64,000 nucleotides of DNA, taken from assembly GCA_029378245.1 (NCBI GenBank), contig JARKIF010000010.1:496001-560000 (forward strand), written 5' to 3'. This document shows positions 45,937 to 57,691 of the stretch, piece after piece; position 1 is the first letter of the stretch, and each line of letters starts with the position of its first letter. A program made the position numbers and the translations under genes. The notes beneath the pieces were generated by a model, which made no database searches, was not told where the DNA came from, and saw nothing but the letters and a program-made list of their open reading frames with translations. Origin of the DNA: Roridomyces roridus (lineage: Eukaryota; Basidiomycota; Agaricomycetes; Agaricales; Mycenaceae).

Positions 45937-47876
45937 ATGTCGTTTCTTTTCATCCTTCTCTGCTTGGTTTCTCGGGCCCTCGGTCTGCGCTCCAGCAAGC
46001 CGCAAAGTGGATTTCATCCGGATGCCCTGACCACGGTGCGTCCTTTATTTCCTGAATCTCTCATTCACTGAATCAGGAGTCCAGGGAACCTTTTCCATCC
46101 TCTGCATCTTCGCTCTGACATGGGGACTGCTCGGTATCTGGACCATTGTCGCGCTGATTAACGCCCGCTGCCCCCGACTGCCGTACCTTCTAGTCCTCCC
46201 GACGCTCCTCTTCTTTGCCTGGTCAAATGCCGCCTATATGGTACTCGTAGTCCTCAAAAACATCCTCTCAGACGGATACCCCCCGCTCCTCATCCCCGCA
46301 TTCACCTTTCTCGAAAACATCTTCAACGATTGGGCGCTCGTCCTGCAATTCCTTGTCATCATATCCATCATCCGACACCGCGAAACCACATTGCGCGACG
46401 CGACGATGGGAAAGTTGGGTGGTCACCGACACATACTCACTGGGTTGCACGTCACCCTCGCCTTGCTCACGTTGGCGTTTGGTACCGCAGCCGAGGGGCT
46501 GGGTCTTGACACCAGTGTGCAGTACTACAACGGCAACATACCGCTGAGGAAATATGTCCATCGGCTGCATATCGCACAAAAGTTGTACTACATCTATGCC
46601 GCCTTTGCGGCTCTCACCGCTTTTGATGTGGTCTTGTCGGCGGTTTTGCTCTGGCGGGCATTCAAAGATGCTGCGATTCCCGATAAAGTGATCTCCTTTA
46701 CCCTTCTTTCCGAGTGCCAACTGAATCAATGTAGATCGCGAACCTCACTCTCCTTGGCATCGCGCCCGTGTACAGTGCCCTGAGCCTGCTCCTCGTTGTC
46801 TTCACGATCATATTCTCACCGAGGGGAATCAAACTGTCTATCGCCAACCTTGACGCCGTCGAGGGCGCCAACCTAGCGGCTTCTCTACTCATGCCGCTTT
46901 GCAGTATCGTCATGATGATACTTATTCTGGCAATGACGGGCAGGGAGGCTAATTGGACGCCGGGGAACATCAGTGCGTCCAATTCTTTTGCGATCTGAGA
47001 GATTCTAACGATGAAATAGAAACGGTGCAGCAGCAGAATTGGAGGCCCGAGTCGCAGTTCGGCGATACACCTGGCGCGGTCAGCGAAGCTGGGTATTTCA
47101 CCCCGCTCCCCGCGCAGGAGCATGGGCTTGGCATGCACGAACAGCCCCTGCCATTCACCCAAGGGTCCTACACCCCTCCATTTCCCTCTCGGATGACATC
47201 AGGCTCGGAGTCTCAGGCTGGATTGGTTTCCGCTCCAGGGTCGTATACCCCTACTCCTGAACAGCATGGCACGAGTCATGTTAGCATTCATCCGGTTGTA
47301 GGATATGCGTATGAGGCGTATGTGCCGGTGCCGCACTCACGGCCGACCACGTCTGGGTCGGATATTACCCCTCGGCCGCAATTCCCATCATCGTCTGTGT
47401 CGTCTGGCTTCGGGCAGAATGATGTTATCGACATTCAGCCAGGGCGTAATAATGCCAGACCGGCATCCCAGGTGCTATCCACTTCGGGAAATTCATACTC
47501 CCCTCGCCCTCAATCTCTGTCATCTGGCTCGGAACCAGGGAGGGTGCACTTTGCCTCTGATGAGAAGATTCGACTGGCGTATACCCCCGGGAACTCGCGC
47601 CGAATGTCAGAGGTTGTATTCTCTCCTCAATTCCCCGGCAAGAATCATTCAGCCTTTGCCTACGCTGGAGGCAAATCGCGCCCGGCGTCCGAGGTTGTTT
47701 CTAGTTCGAGGTTACCCTCGCCGTCGTTGGCGTCTGGCTTAGGGAATGATGGTTTTTTCACGCCTCAATCCCACTTTGCGTTCCCGGTGAAGGAGAGGGA
47801 GTTTGTACTCGATAGTGGTGGTGCTGATGACGAGAAGAATTCACCGGCTCCTGCGTACGATGCAGGGCATTTGTAG
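45937..47876 (+). CDS. seven-helix membrane protein, long-tailed paralogue
   Basis: Four exons: 45937-46035, 46085-46687, 46735-46972, 47020-47876; 598 residues. A leader (MSFLFILLCLVSRALGL) and GFHPDALTT precede about seven membrane segments, including SILCIFALTWGLLGIWTIVAL, LLFFAWSNAAYMVLVVL, AFDVVLSAVLLWRA and PLCSIVMMILILAM. A soluble tail of about 290 residues follows, rich in Ser/Pro/Gly with repeated YTP, SRPAS and SSGF motifs, likely cytoplasmic. It is the paralogue of the gene at 19732 with identical intron positions; the long tail is the main difference. The pattern is compatible with a GPCR-like receptor with a regulatory tail, but no known GPCR signature was identified. Confidence 0.85.
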
Positions 47877-48403
47877 GACATTTAACGATTGATATGATTA
47901 GTACTTGTAGGGTGTAAATGTGTACATGGGTCAGATATCTAACGAACTCCGAATAAGGATCTTCAGAGTTGTGCTGGCAGATTATAGAATTTTGGTGGCA
48001 GTCCCTGGCAGTCCGAGGTCTTTCCCGTGGAGCAAAACAGCCTCGTGTCTTCAGGCGCTTCCGAGGCTCCTCGGCAGAATAACAGGACAACAAGCGTCGG
48101 TAACCCCACTTGGGGAGATCTTTTTGTGAGGATTAAGGATGCCGGCCTGTCGATTTTTATTGGCATGAATCCCGATGCTGGGGGTCGAACAAAGCAAGAG
48201 AGCGTAAAAAGGACGAGACAAAAGTAGAACAAGGCGATGAAACACGAGTTTGACTGCAGGGCACGCCGAGTGCGTGTAAGTATGGCTGGGATAAAGGGAG
48301 AATGGAAAGAGCTCGAGACAATAAAGTGGTTGCTGTCAAAGTGCGAAGCATCACGAGACACTATAAACAGGTTGCTCTCGTCGCTGGAACGTCGATGCTA
48401 ACC
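47877..48403. other. intergenic, no gene seen
   Basis: No domain-bearing frame. A 132-codon reverse frame near 47963-48361 is unsupported and probably spurious. Confidence 0.4.
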
Positions 48404-50633
48404 ATGGATGGCCCTTCTTCATCCTTCCCCCCTCCCCCTTCGACACCGCCCAACAGGCTCCGGCGTCGCGGGATGTCTGCGACTCCACCGAATTCGACCG
48501 TACGGTTCAGTCGCTTGCTGACGTCTGTCCTGGGCTCTCCATTCCTGACCACGGTTGACCTGGCATCTCTACCGCCCCACCTCGATCTCGTCGATGGAGA
48601 CGACACGGTCGTGCCACGCGCAGACACCGTCACGCGTCCGCCTTCGCCCGATGACTATGGCTTGTTCGGGTTCGAGGTCGTACAACGCGAAGATGGCAGC
48701 GCGCAAGACGACGACTGGCCATTCAAGCGTTCCCCCTTCCGCTCCTTGTTACCCCGTATTTGGGACGTCTTGTCGGCCTCGCCGCCTCGCAGGCAGCAGT
48801 CGGCTTTTAGCTACAACTACAGCAATAGCTCGATATGGGTTCCCAAGCCGATCGACTATGCTCGATTGCCACCGCTCGATGGGGAAGAGGGCGAGCTCAT
48901 CGACGATGAGGCGTGTTTCTTCTGCCCCCCGGTCAGAGCTGTCACTGGAATCGGTGCGCATTATGTCTTCACGCTGTGGCTAGGCTAAAAAAATCTCATC
49001 AGACATCGTTACCCTCTTACCCCCGGAACTCGCGCTCCACATCCTGGTTCTTTTACTCTCACCTACCGCCCCAAATACCCTCGCTCCTGCTCCGGCACTC
49101 TTAGCTGGTTTCGCAGACCACGCCAACGACTCTGCCGAGGCCCTTCGTACACTCATAGCGTGTCGCAGCGTTTCACGTAAATGGAAGCGACTTGCGAGCG
49201 ACAATGCAGTTTGGCGGGCCGCCTTCATCGGTCGTTGGGGGATGCCTCCGCGGCAGCCACGTGCTCCAAGAACCCCAACACCCACTGTTGCGCGCCCTCC
49301 AATGCCACCCCGACGCGTAAGCAGTACACTGGATGCCCGTATGAAGAAGCTGCCTGCTTTACCGCCCAACGAAACGCCCTCGTTGTCTTCCCCGGCACCT
49401 CTCGGACTCGACTGGTGCAAGCTGTATCGCGCGCGGCTGGATCTTGATCGACGATGGGACGGGACGACCGACTCGATGTATCCACCTTGGGAGCCCCGCG
49501 CGAATGCTCTGGCAGGACACGCTGATAGCGTCTACTGCCTTGAATTTTCGCGCACACACATTATCACTGGCAGTCGGGATCGGAGTGTCAAGGTCTGGGG
49601 GCTACGCTCTGGGCGGTTGCTCGGCACGTTTGCGAACGAGCATCGGGGAAGTGTGCTTTGTTTGAAGTTTGAGCTTGGTCCCGTGGAGAAGACTGCAGCC
49701 GAGGAATCGCTGTTGAGAGGCTTCTTGGTTACCGGGAGCAGTGACTGCACTGTTTGTGTGTGGGATCTGTGGACGGAGGTTCCCGGCGAGGATGCACCTG
49801 TCCTTGGGGAGGTCCGGGCGGTTCTGAGAGGGCATGAGGGTGGGGTTTTGGATTTAAGGATTGATGAAAAGTGGATTGTTAGCTGGTGAGTGGCGATTTT
49901 CTTGTTCTTGCCCCAACTAATGTCGTGTTCAGCTCCAAGGATGCTGCGATCCGCATCTGGGCGCGTGATACCCTTGAACTCCATCGCACGCTACGGGGTC
50001 ATGAGGGCCCTGTTAACGCGGTGGGCTTGCAGAGTGGAGACTATACGGAGGGCAAGGCGCGCCGGAAGCGGCATTCGGGGCGGGTGGTGAGTGCGTCAGG
50101 GGATGGGAGGATTATCCTATGGGATATTGCCAGTGGGGAGCGTGTAAGGACGTTCGAGGGCCATGATCGGGGATTGGCTTGTATCGAATTCAAGGTTGGT
50201 GTTTTCTTGTCCCGCCGACGGGTTACTCATTCTCTTCAAGGAAGACCTCATCATCTCGGGCTCGAACGACTGCAAGATCAAGATTTGGAGCGCGGCGACT
50301 GGCGTGTGCTTACGTACCCTCGTCGGGCATGAAGCACTCGTTCGGGCGTTGTCGTTTGATTCGCAGAGCGGGCGCCTCGTCAGTGCGAGCTACGACAAGA
50401 GCGTGCGGGTGTGGGATCTTGCCACTGGGCGCGTTTTACGCGTCGTGCGGGATTGTCATACGAGCCATATCTTTGACGTCAAGTTTGATGCTTGTCGGAT
50501 TGTTAGGTGCGCGTTTCTCTCTTTTTTTCATGTGATCGTGAGCTGATTCGGGGGCAGTACTTCGCACGACCAAAAGGTTGTTGTTTTGGATTTTTCGGCT
50601 GGGTTGGGTGTTGACCCTGCGCTCCTCGCGTGA
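48404..50633 (+). CDS. F-box / WD40-repeat protein
   Basis: Five exons: 48404-48953, 49003-49885, 49933-50194, 50241-50506, 50558-50633; 678 residues. The start sits in a good context (AACCATGG); a Met three codons upstream is possible. The N-terminal 180 residues are disordered. An F-box-like segment follows directly after intron 1 (DIVTLLPPELALHILVLLL, then CRSVSRKWKRLASDNAVWR). The C-terminal half holds about seven WD40 blades, with HADSVYCLEF, ITGSRDRSVKVW, VTGSSDCTVCVWDLW, SKDAAIRIWARDTL, SASGDGRIILWDI, SGSNDCKIKIWSA, SASYDKSVRVWDLA and TSHDQKVVVLDF. Such proteins are substrate receptors of SCF ubiquitin ligases (Cdc4/Met30/Pop1 type). The substrate cannot be told from sequence. Confidence 0.92.
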
Positions 50634-51779
50634 GGGACAAAAATACAGGGGCCGCTACCCTCTTTCTTGGACTAACTAGTACTCTCTTTTTATTCTTTCG
50701 CATTGGATTGAGAATAAACGAAGGCAATTGTAATATAGTGTGTACCGTATACTTTGTACTACTACGTATCTTTCGACTATTTCGTGTAAATGTATGAGCT
50801 TAGAGATTCGAGGCCTAGGGAAGACGGCTATTAGATTCTGGCTGGAGTTGGAAGGTTTGTTGCACTTTGGTTCAACTGATCTCGTTCGGTACCACATTCA
50901 TTCGCGGAAGGAAGGAAGGAAGGAATACACGGCACGGTCCCACGCAGGAACGCCGCGGAAATCGATCTTGGGCAGCCTCTAGACAGCAAGGACATTAAAT
51001 CGTCCTACTGGAGGCGGTCCCAATACTCGAAAACTTTGGAAATAAATGCGTTTTCCACCGTAGGCGTCTCTCCAGACAGACGAGCGTGGACGGTCTCAGA
51101 CGGCATTCGAAGCTCCCATTCACTGTACTTTGCCTTGTTCGCACGAACTGACGCCAACGACGTTCCTGCACCCGACAGGCAGTCGTCGCATTCAGATTCA
51201 ATTCTCGGAGAGCGCCACCAAGTCCGCCGCCACCCTTGTTGCGATTGGCGCCCTCGTCTCAATGTGGGTATTTTTTGTGCTCGAATCAAGATGAATCTCT
51301 CGGGTGACTTCGCAAGTTGCTTCTGAATATTAAAGAGAGGTCAGTTGGTCGTGATGCTGTCCAGGATCCGCATGAGAATGTATTTGACCTTGTTGCGTCG
51401 TCCGGTCCTTTTTTTCCACTGCTGTCTGACCAGAATTCTAGCGCGGCGGCTATTGGGGACTTATGGGAATATGCTGTTTTGTCCGGCACTTGTGGACCCC
51501 AGTCGACTAGACTGCAGGGTCGCTGTGATATCTTGGAGTACAGAAACTCAAGGCGCGACAGGTCGGACCAGAATCTTGACACCACAGAAAATTCGCACCG
51601 ATAATGAAGCTCCACACCCGGATTCTAATCATTCGATGGTTCTCTAACATCTTTTGCCTGCGTTGACAACGAGGCTTCGAGATGATCGACTCAGTTGAGT
51701 TACAGCGTACCTATATGAAGAAGTTCCCTCCCCAGATGTTCCTCCGACTTTCCTCCAAGCCTCGACGAGGCCTCGCCTC
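50634..51779. other. gap with one probable terminal exon on the minus strand
   Basis: On the minus strand, about 51190-51005 encodes a coding-like C-terminus (LASVRANKAKYSEWELRMPS, then SGETPTVENAFISKVFEYWD, stop at 51005-51007). Upstream exons could not be assembled, so a small gene reaching to perhaps 51300-51650 is possible. A GAAG repeat of five units lies near 50907. The rest appears noncoding. Confidence 0.4.
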
Positions 51780-54073
51780 ATGGACGTTCCCAGTCTTGCC
51801 ACAATTAACGACGGTCAAATTGTTGCCGTGAGTCCGAATTGTGTCTTCCCCTACCCATTTTTGAGTGCTCGCAGTATGTCACTGGTAAGCCTCAGCTCAT
51901 CCTCCAATGCGCAAGACATTGATTGAACAACGCACAGTCGCTTCCTTTGCCCTTCTGGTCCGTCCACCCCTCGATGCCTCGGTTTGCTGCTTACCCGAGT
52001 AGGTGTACGATAGTTTCTTGACCATGGAATGGGAGGCAAGCCATTCTCACCAAAAATCGACTCGGTTATTGAATGGGTATGAACAGTACGAACACATCTG
52101 GAGCCGCAAGAATTCGCCTGGCCCAATAAAGCCGCTGTATGCTATTACTCGGTACAGCACTTTCATCACGTCATTGCTTGCTCTTGGAGGTACGCCCGGT
52201 CGAGAATCTGCGACTCGTTCCACTAATAAAGGTTTGCCAAAAAAAAAAGCGCATTTCAGTTGGGGGAGGAACCCAGATACGTGTCGGGCGATTCTGAGGG
52301 CTACGACTGGTGAGTCTTGGTTGCGAATGATCGAGAATTACTTTGAGACATTTCTTAGTACTCACGGGCTTTGGGATTGGCGTTACTGAGAGTAAGTAAT
52401 TATAAGTTTGTTGAGAGAATCTCAACTAATTTTCTGCCTAGTCATCTTGTTCATCCGGACACACGCTTTGTACGGCAGACCACAGAGATTGTTGATTTTC
52501 TTCATCCTCATGTGGGTGGTGAGTCGTTTCAAGTTGACTTTCAAACGGCTGGGAGTAATTAATTTTTCGCTAGGTCATAGGCGGTCTCAACATCTGGGGT
52601 CTGGTTAGATGGTCTCAGACACTTGCTATCGTTGAATGTACGAAATTTCAACCAGTGTTTTTTTCCCGAATTCGTGTTATACGACAGTCGGACCGTCCAC
52701 GACCTGTAACGTGCAAGATTCGAGTAATTTTATTCTCGTGTGCTATGGATCGCGGCTTGTGGGAGAGACAAGTACAGTAGAGTCGGTCTTGTGGAATACT
52801 ATCATGTGGAATATCCGTGGTATGGAATAGGATTTGGGGTGCTCCCGGGTCGGGAGCAGCCAAATATTCCACTCACCGTGTTCTGGAATATGGAATAGGC
52901 TGCCGGTCCCATTATTCCACATCGCGGTGGCCGAAAATGGCAAAATGAGGGTGTTTGAGTGATCCAGAGGTCGAAATCCAGCATTGTTCACTGATAACAA
53001 TCAACATTGGCAATCCCGGCCCATTGTCTCTCGCTGATAGCTTGTTTGATCTCAGTTCCGTGACCCCATCACATACTGATCAGGCCTGATCCTGCTGATG
53101 GCAAGACCGTAGGCCTGTATTGCAAATGCGGCCTGTGCTTGAGTCCGTCTCAGCACTGGAATGCCACGGGACTGAACAATGTTCCGTATTTTGAGAATAG
53201 TCTTGAATTTACAAAATAGAAATTAAATAATTCAAAAATAATCCATATATTCCATGTGGAATAACCGTCATATGGAATAGCCTTCGGACCGCTCCGGACA
53301 ATATTCCATATCAGCAACTCTACTGTAAGGACTTTCTTGTGACACACACTCAACGGGTTGATGTGCTTTCAGTCATAGTGGCATTGACGATGTACAAGAT
53401 CAAGGGCAAGCAAAACCTGCTCCTCTTCAGGTACACTTAGCTGAATTTTCATGGATAGATTGGCCGAAATCGGTTCGTTCTGCGGATAATTTCTATCGGG
53501 AGGGTGGGTGCATGCACTTTTGAACGATGGTTCAACATTGACGAACCATTGTAGGGATCTTGTGGTACTTGGCGATGGTTTGTGAGTTCTTGATCCCTTG
53601 GTATCTTGCGTATTTTGCTGAAGACGAGTCATGTAGCTGTATTGGTTATCAACGTCGCCCTGCAAATTTCCGCTCGAGTAAGCTACATTCAACCAATGAA
53701 ACTTACCACGATTCACCCCTTTCAGCCATCGTTGAAATTCCTGGCCGATTCGTGCGTCTAAATGCCTATATCCACGAAATAGGTTTCAACGGTTCTGCGT
53801 AGTCCCATGCGAGTCTTGCACGCCCTCTTGGCCTGCCGATTGGTCCTCCACACGCGCGTGTTTGCAGCCAGCAGCCAAGTACAGATGTACAACAACGAAT
53901 ATCCGATGCAGAACTCCTCCTCTCAACGACGAGATGCGGTGGGGACGTTGAGTAAATTCGAGGCGAGGGCCGTGCCGACGTTGGAATTGGATTTGGACTT
54001 GGAGAGCAGCAGCTGGAGTCCGGAACGGCTTTGGGATGTTGAACAGTCAGTTGGTGCCCAAGATCTTCCATAG
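51780..54073 (+). CDS. DUF6533-like seven-helix membrane protein, paralogue 3
   Basis: Sixteen exons: 51780-51827, 51875-51884, 51939-51958, 52004-52036, 52087-52189, 52250-52309, 52359-52391, 52442-52518, 52574-52637, 52688-52771, 53373-53405, 53459-53503, 53555-53581, 53637-53677, 53726-53751, 53803-54073; 324 residues. It matches its paralogues at 27821 and 42358 (VASFALLVYDSFLTMEWE, ITRYSTFITSLLALG, FTGFGIGV-type core as LTGFGIGVTE, PMRVLHALLACRLVLH) but has a longer tail rich in Ser and Asp/Glu. Introns at 52037 and 53406 have GC donors; the latter was needed because the ancestral donor appears lost in a small deletion. The intron 52772-53372 is swollen to 601 nt by an inserted MITE. Confidence 0.78.
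52775..53325. mobile_element. pogo/Tc1-like MITE inside an intron
   Basis: 551 bp, beginning CAGTAGAGTCGG and ending with the complement CAACTCTACTG, flanked by TA on both sides (52773-52774, 53326-53327). Internally it repeats TGGAATA words many times on both strands. TA target and CAGTAGAG ends fit pogo/Tigger-like Tc1-mariner elements. No transposase. Confidence 0.85.
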
Positions 54074-54355
54074 GCTGCGAGACAGTGTACTTTGTTAAAT
54101 CGGGAAGGGAGGAGGGATTGTAATATTGGTACTTGGTGCAATGAAGGCTCAGGATAACTCGTTCGGAGAGTCTGATTTCAACATCGCCGCCGCGCGTGCT
54201 CAGGGTCGGCCCGAGATCCCAGCAACGAGACCACCGAGCCATGCAACGCTCCGGCGTCAGAAACGGAAGAACGATGATATTAGCAGCTTTACAGTAAACC
54301 GGCTATCCTGGTACAATATGGATGGCTAGCGGCACAAGAAAGAATGAAATAAGGA

Positions 54356-55386
54356 TTAGAGCCCGTGGAATATATCCGCCGCCAAATCCTGTACAATATT
54401 AGCGGGAATAGTAACTGTAGGGTGTGGTGCCAATAAGGGAGGAACAGTATCATAGAATAACTGTACGGGGATTTCCATGGCAGCAAGATTTGGAATATTG
54501 TTCCTGGTCCATGTGAAAGGACCGAGGTTGTGAACAGGCGAGGCAAGAAAGGGTGAATCCGTGTTGGGCACAGCGGCACGTTCGAAAAAAGTGACGACAA
54601 TCTCATCTGAGGGTCGCGATATTTGGATAGTAATGACGAGGTTGACCTTTCGGAAAATCGTTAATCTTCTCAGCGCAAGTGAAAGCAGGTCACGTACGCG
54701 GTGTGGTCCAGCCAGGTTCATGCCAAACCATTCATCCACGTCCCGGTTCAAGGAGGGACGGGTTTGAGAGTCCCCCACCTCGACCACTACCGATGGCCAA
54801 GCCGTGGATGGTCTCGACAAGGGACTGAGTCCTCCATCTGCTTCCTTTGCTTCGTTTGGGCTAGTATATCCTGAAATCGACATTAGCAACTCGTCCGATA
54901 AGACAGAAAGACAATGAGCATACGACCACTTCCGACAAACTTGACCCCTGGATGGGCGCCACCCGCAAGTACCCGGAGTTGATTTTGTAGGATAAAAATG
55001 ATACTGGAGGCGGTTTCGTGCGGCACCGAAGGCATGCATTGTCGGATGCGGAGACGCGCCCCTATGACAGTAACCCTTGAAAAAGTAAATTTGTAATAAA
55101 GACGAACGTGGAGCACAGACCTCAAGTTGTGGAACTCTTTATGGAAATTTCCTTCTTCCAGTTGGTCAAGAAGTTCCGTGAGTGGTACATGGGGAGGGAT
55201 GGTGAACGAGAGTTCTCGTTCCTGCACTTCGGGCTCGAATTCCGTTTGCAACGCAGCGCGAACCAGATTCAGAAGGTCGTGGCTAGGCACAGCGTCAGAA
55301 ACAGCCAAGGCGAGAGTGTGCTGAACGCACAGGGGGTTTGAGGACAGCGCGTTCGGAGAGGTCAGAGAGTCAAAGGTCCGAGACAT
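54356..55386 (-). CDS. hypothetical protein, possibly PD-(D/E)XK-like
   Basis: Four exons: 55386-55121, 55075-54927, 54870-54698, 54646-54356; 292 residues. The N-terminal half is helical (LVRAALQTEFEPEVQERELS, LTELLDQLEEGNFHKEFHNL). The centre reads PSVVVEVGDSQTRPSLNRDV followed by DEWFGMNLAGPHRVNLVITI. The acidic VVVEVG strand, a following helix with DEWF, and a further beta strand resemble the Uma2/PD-(D/E)XK nuclease fold, where the Glu and nearby Asp bind metal. This is a pattern guess, not an established assignment. No membrane segment. All introns GT-AG, 45-56 nt. Confidence 0.65.
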
Positions 55387-56244
55387 TGGTGTCCAGCAGC
55401 AGAGATCGACGGCGCTGGCAATCGAGGACTGGGAGCAACAGAAGGTGAGCGTTCAAGTATAGGGGTATACCGACGATGTCATCTGATGGCACGAGCGCCT
55501 GCCGTGCGTCTTGCCGAATTGAAAGCAGAAGCCGGTGGGGGATTTCGAACAGAGTGGGGGCAGACATGATTGAAGAGGTTGCCCAGATTTCGGGATAGAC
55601 TCCAAGACTACTGAAAATCGTCCTTGGTAACGAGTTCTTCGGGAAGGAAGGAAGGAGTTGGAGCGCGCCGCGTTGATCCGCTATCCGAGCTTCCAACTTG
55701 TCCACAACCAGCATTCCAGGTCCTTTTGACGAGATTCCCGACCACAATGCGACCGCTATGCAACGAAATGCCCTATGAGTCCCACCCGTGCCGCTCTTGC
55801 TAGCCATGGAACCACCATGCGCCAGAAATGGATCAAGGACCAAGGCGACCAAGAACGATTTTTGTGCAGCAGCTCGAGAAAAAACGCGTCCGTGCACGTC
55901 CTACAACAGCTGCAGCCTCGAGACGCATACAGGTAGTTCTCCAACTGTTTCACGAGCGGCCTTTTCAATCAACAACAGGTTCGTGACTGCCGTCAGGGAT
56001 GACCAGAGTCGCCTCACCGTTACCGTTATTGCAACGCCATGCCACCGACGATGGACCACCGAATATCCCTCCCAAATCTGCTCTAAATATTTGGCGACTC
56101 TCCTATCTTGCAGTATTTAGCGTCAGCCACTTGCAGGTCTCAGTCAGTGTGCTCTTCTCTTCCCCCACTACCACCACACGCTCCTTCTCCCAGAACACTC
56201 TCTAGCTCAACGGTCTTTACTCCTACAACCAGAGCACCTCCAAG
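55387..56244. other. gap with an unsupported reverse ORF
   Basis: A 175-codon reverse frame (55897-55370) has no recognisable features and overlaps the 5' end of the previous gene. The stretch more likely contains the divergent promoters of the two flanking genes. Confidence 0.35.
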
Positions 56245-57128
56245 ATGGCTTCGAGCACCCTCACCGTCGCCGGTTTTACCCTCACCACCAGCCAAGTCCA
56301 CTGGCTCGTGATCACCGCAGCGACCATCGTCGGGATGTTTCTCATTATCTATGCGTGCTTCACTATCGTGTCTGCCCTCTACCAGAGGCGTCACGGTTCT
56401 GGAAAGGCGAGTCTGGCGTTGACACCGTTCATCCAATGGCTGACCCAATGTCTCAGAAGAAGAAGGGGCGAATTCTTAGCGCGTTGAAAACCCTGCCCGA
56501 GTCACCATTCCTTCCTCGTCCGCCCGCAGCCCTCCCTTCCCCCATGAGATCCTATTCTCAGGCCGACGTGTACCGTTACCCAGGCAATTGCTGGAACGGG
56601 GAGCATCTTCTACCTCGACCACGACCCCCGCCCCCGCCCATCGTCAAGCCCAAGCCCCTTCCGATGGCCCCTACACTTTGGGAAACCGTTCAACGCCTTC
56701 AAGCGGTTGCGGACGACGTGGTCGGTGCCCACCCCGACGCACTCCCCCTCCAGGACCGCTATGACGCGAACGTCAAGAACATCGAAGGCCCCTTCCCGTG
56801 GGTGACCTCTGCAGGCGTTGGAAAGGACTTCAAGTTCGGTCTCGTGCATACCATTGACACGACACCCGCTCCTGCGTCGCCGGTCAAGGTCAAGAAGACG
56901 GTGGATTGCCAGCAGAAGCCAGAGCTCTACAAGTGGGGCAACGTTACTCACACTCTCGACCTTCCCCTTCGCGGCAACAAGGCTCAACGCCCGCCCCTCG
57001 TTCGGTCGACCAAGCACAACGTGATCACCAACGTCGTCTTTGACAGGTCTTCTCCATTCTACACCTCCACCAACGACAAGGAGAACATCCAGTACTCTTC
57101 GCCGCGTGCCGTCCGCGCATTGGTATAA
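56245..57128 (+). CDS. single-pass membrane hypothetical protein, 277 aa
   Basis: Two exons: 56245-56406 and 56457-57128, joined across a GC-AG intron (GCGAGT..CTCAG). Splicing links SALYQRRHGSGK to KKKGRILSALKTLPESPF; without it the first frame stops soon after. The N-terminus has one membrane helix (HWLVITAATIVGMFLIIYAC), then a basic stretch and a Pro-rich, soluble C-terminal region with PLPMAPTLWETVQRLQAVAD and a Lys/Asn-rich end (TNDKENIQYSSP). No known domain. A signal-anchor topology with the C-terminal part in the cytosol is likely from the positive residues after the helix. Confidence 0.7.
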
Positions 57129-57179
57129 AAACCCGAAAAAAATATCACTCCTCTGGCTTCCTCTCCTACTTTCCGGGTC

Positions 57180-57560
57180 TTAGGTTTTCGGATAATCACG
57201 CGCTTTCGTCTAATAGTGGCACCTATTACGCCGCCGATGCACCGCCCCCAGCGCCCCGCCTTTTCCTTTTCGGTATAATATCGCGCCCTCGTCTAATAGC
57301 GACACTATAGTCGCCGATCCACGGTCCCCAGCGCTCACAACACCTACACGAAAACCAGCACCAACGCAACGGAAAACCAACAAAACTGCGGAGGATAACG
57401 GGAGGGAAAATGGTGACAAAAAAGTGGATGAGGAAGGGGTAGAAAAGTGATAGAAACACAAACCAGTGGAGAATAAAGGGCTGAGCTGGTATGACAAAAG
57501 AGTGGACGAGAACGGGGTAGAAAAGTGATAAAAAAGGGCGAGCGATTGTACGCGTAGAGA
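57180..57560. repeat. two degenerate tandem repeats
   Basis: About 57188-57335 contains two diverged copies of a roughly 75-bp unit (CTAATAG.G.CAC, then GCCGAT...CCCCAGCGC). About 57420-57540 contains two copies of a unit with GGGGTAGAAAAGTGATA and AGTGGA.GA. Both lie upstream of the DUF4112 gene. Confidence 0.6.
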
Positions 57561-57691
57561 AGATAAAAAGTCGTGTTTGGTGCTTATTGTTTGGCTGACA
57601 CGTGCACTTCACTTCAAGTGATGTCACTGCCTCGCCATTACGCTCATATACCACGCCCGACTCCAAGGAGCCTTCTTACTACTGAACCACC

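Noticed and set aside
55370..55897. 175-codon reverse ORF
   Set aside because: Overlaps the start of the next gene on the same strand and has no motif, signal or paralogue.
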